Below, piece after piece: positions 63,071-64,000 of a stretch of DNA of 64,000 bases. Positions within the stretch are counted from its first letter, which is position 1, and each line of letters starts with the position of its first letter. The translations under genes and the position numbers were made by a program. Where the stretch lies: contig NC_135214.1 of the NCBI RefSeq assembly GCF_052324685.1, forward strand, positions 2,182,817 to 2,246,816, read 5' to 3'. Origin of the DNA: Brachyhypopomus gauderio. Its lineage: Eukaryota > Chordata > Actinopteri > Gymnotiformes > Hypopomidae. Under the pieces are notes generated by a model. The model was not told the origin of the DNA. It saw nothing but the letters and a program-made list of their open reading frames with translations, and searched no databases.

Positions 63071-63204
63071 GCGCGCACACACCCCACCAATGCACTCACC
63101 TCGGCTCTATGGCAGTAACACGGGAAAAGGTCATCCTTAGGCTGACCCACCAGCTCCATGCCCTCGTGAACTTTAGGCTCGGTGACCTGCAACTTTGCGT
63201 ACTC
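62628..63204 (-). CDS. poglut2: protein O-glucosyltransferase 2 (KDELC1-like), last two exons
   Basis: ER-resident glucosyltransferase that adds glucose to EGF repeats of Notch and other proteins. Minus-strand exons 63100-63204 ([20 protein letters not shown], then [14 protein letters not shown]) and 62628-62645 (VRDEL-stop). The acceptors (tcccgcag, tgttttag) and the donor (gtgagt) fit phase 0. The final RDEL is a working variant of the KDEL retrieval signal. The DLFPCxCHR stretch and a K/RDEL end mark the KDELC1/KDELC2 pair. Adjacency to tex30 favours poglut2. The rest of the gene lies beyond the window. The intron between these exons has an 80-bp (AC)n run. Confidence 0.85.
62988..63068. 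repeat. (AC)n microsatellite
   Basis: About 40 AC dinucleotides in the last poglut2 intron, 31 bp from the 5' donor of that intron (minus strand). Confidence 0.97.
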
Positions 63205-64000
63205 CTGCGGGACATTCACGGAGAGAGGAGGTCACGCGTGTGCACGGACGACGACGTCAGCAGCACTTTTGCAGGACACGGACGGTGCAACGGGGAAAAC
63301 ACGGTGCCTTTGGCGTTTTAAAATAAAGATTCCACCGTCTTGGGTCTACTGGAATGATTCTGCTCAGTGCTCCAGATCATTTTCTCGTTTGTCCTGAACA
63401 TGTTCAGGTCTACAGGCTCCTCTGCTCCTCCCCTACAGGATGACACAAGATCGCTTTATTGCGATATGTGGTGCAGATCAAAAGTGAAGCTGCGTGTTTG
63501 TGGTGGTTTTTCTTTGTGCCAGTACACTGTCTATGACAGAAGCTAGCTTTATTTACATGAATGGCCTAAAGTATTGGACACCCTATATAATTATACAATC
63601 CTGGTGATTCAGGTAATTCAGATTCATTTAAATAGCTGCAATTCATCTCAGCCCAGAACTGTCTGCATCTGGTCACTGAAGTCTAAATGTTCACAGTACT
63701 TTAGAACAGGAAAATGCTTTTAGAATAGAAGTCCCGATAGAACTTTAAGACCTCAATATTTCAAAATCCTCAAACCAAAAGAGTCACATTTTTATTCTGT
63801 ATACAGAACTTAAAATTTTGGATACAGGTTATCGGAGAATAAGTAGGGGAGGGGGGTGATTTAAGTTTGATATTACACATAGTTTTCCCAGTTTAAGCAT
63901 ATTTAACCATATAGACTGGATACTACTTGGGTGGCAGCCCATTCTCGTCACACATGACAGAGGGCGTTTGGCCAGTGCTGCTTCAGTCTGACCAGTCAGG
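63205..64000. other. poglut2 intron / window edge
   Basis: No further coding exon was recognised on either strand. A G-rich run ggggaggggggtg lies near 63846. It is presumably intronic to poglut2. Confidence 0.35.

Noticed and set aside
62864-63321. Frames of repeated VC or HT residues
   Set aside because: Translation of the (AC)n microsatellite; the real feature is the poglut2 exon on the minus strand.

Overview
The window is vertebrate nuclear DNA, almost certainly from a teleost fish. Genes are split by GT-AG introns, the recognisable proteins are vertebrate orthologues, and the spacer DNA is packed with fish-type Tc1/mariner, hAT, piggyBac and Harbinger elements, L2-like LINEs and long microsatellites. 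The immune receptor at 51.5 kb resembles the fish TLR11 subfamily. The species cannot be named from this sequence.

Layout. 0-3.4 kb: the last four exons of an importin-alpha gene (kpna3-like, + strand), with a hAT transposon and a 13-copy minisatellite in its penultimate intron. 3.4-6.4 kb: 3' flank and an unidentified minus-strand protein-like remnant. 6.4-35.6 kb: a transposon graveyard with no clear host gene. It holds an insertion stack five levels deep (12.2-22.1 kb), an apparently intact Tc1 transposase (25.05-26.09 kb), a piggyBac remnant split by a hAT with a clear 8-bp target duplication, a pair of 270-bp inverted repeats 3.2 kb apart, a degenerate multi-exon gene-like locus (29.4-31.1 kb) and about 20 copies of a 190-bp satellite (31.2-35.1 kb). 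35.9-39.1 kb: a 5'-truncated L2-type LINE. 39.7-40.4 kb: three decayed minus-strand exons of an HCN-like channel.

The gene-rich right half carries gtpbp8 (+, 40.7-43.6 kb, mitochondrial EngB-type GTPase), slc10a2 (+, 45.7-49.2 kb, sodium/bile acid cotransporter), a single-exon Toll-like receptor with two frameshifts (+, 51.5-54.4 kb), nepro (-, 55.3-58.8 kb, eight exons, intact), tex30 (-, 60.1-61.6 kb, five exons, intact) and the last two exons of poglut2/kdelc1 (-, 62.6-63.2 kb) ending in an RDEL retrieval signal. GTPBP8 and NEPRO are also near neighbours in human, as are TEX30 and POGLUT2, so this half keeps pieces of two ancestral vertebrate blocks. The genes belong to unrelated pathways and do not form a functional unit.

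The most notable observations are the nested transposon stack, the intact Tc1, the hairpin-rich satellite, the minisatellite that abuts a kpna3 splice acceptor, the HCN-like pseudogene with an altered cyclic-nucleotide pocket, and the frameshifted TLR. All gene models were made by eye; exon ends were chosen so that splice signals, reading phase and remembered family homology agree.
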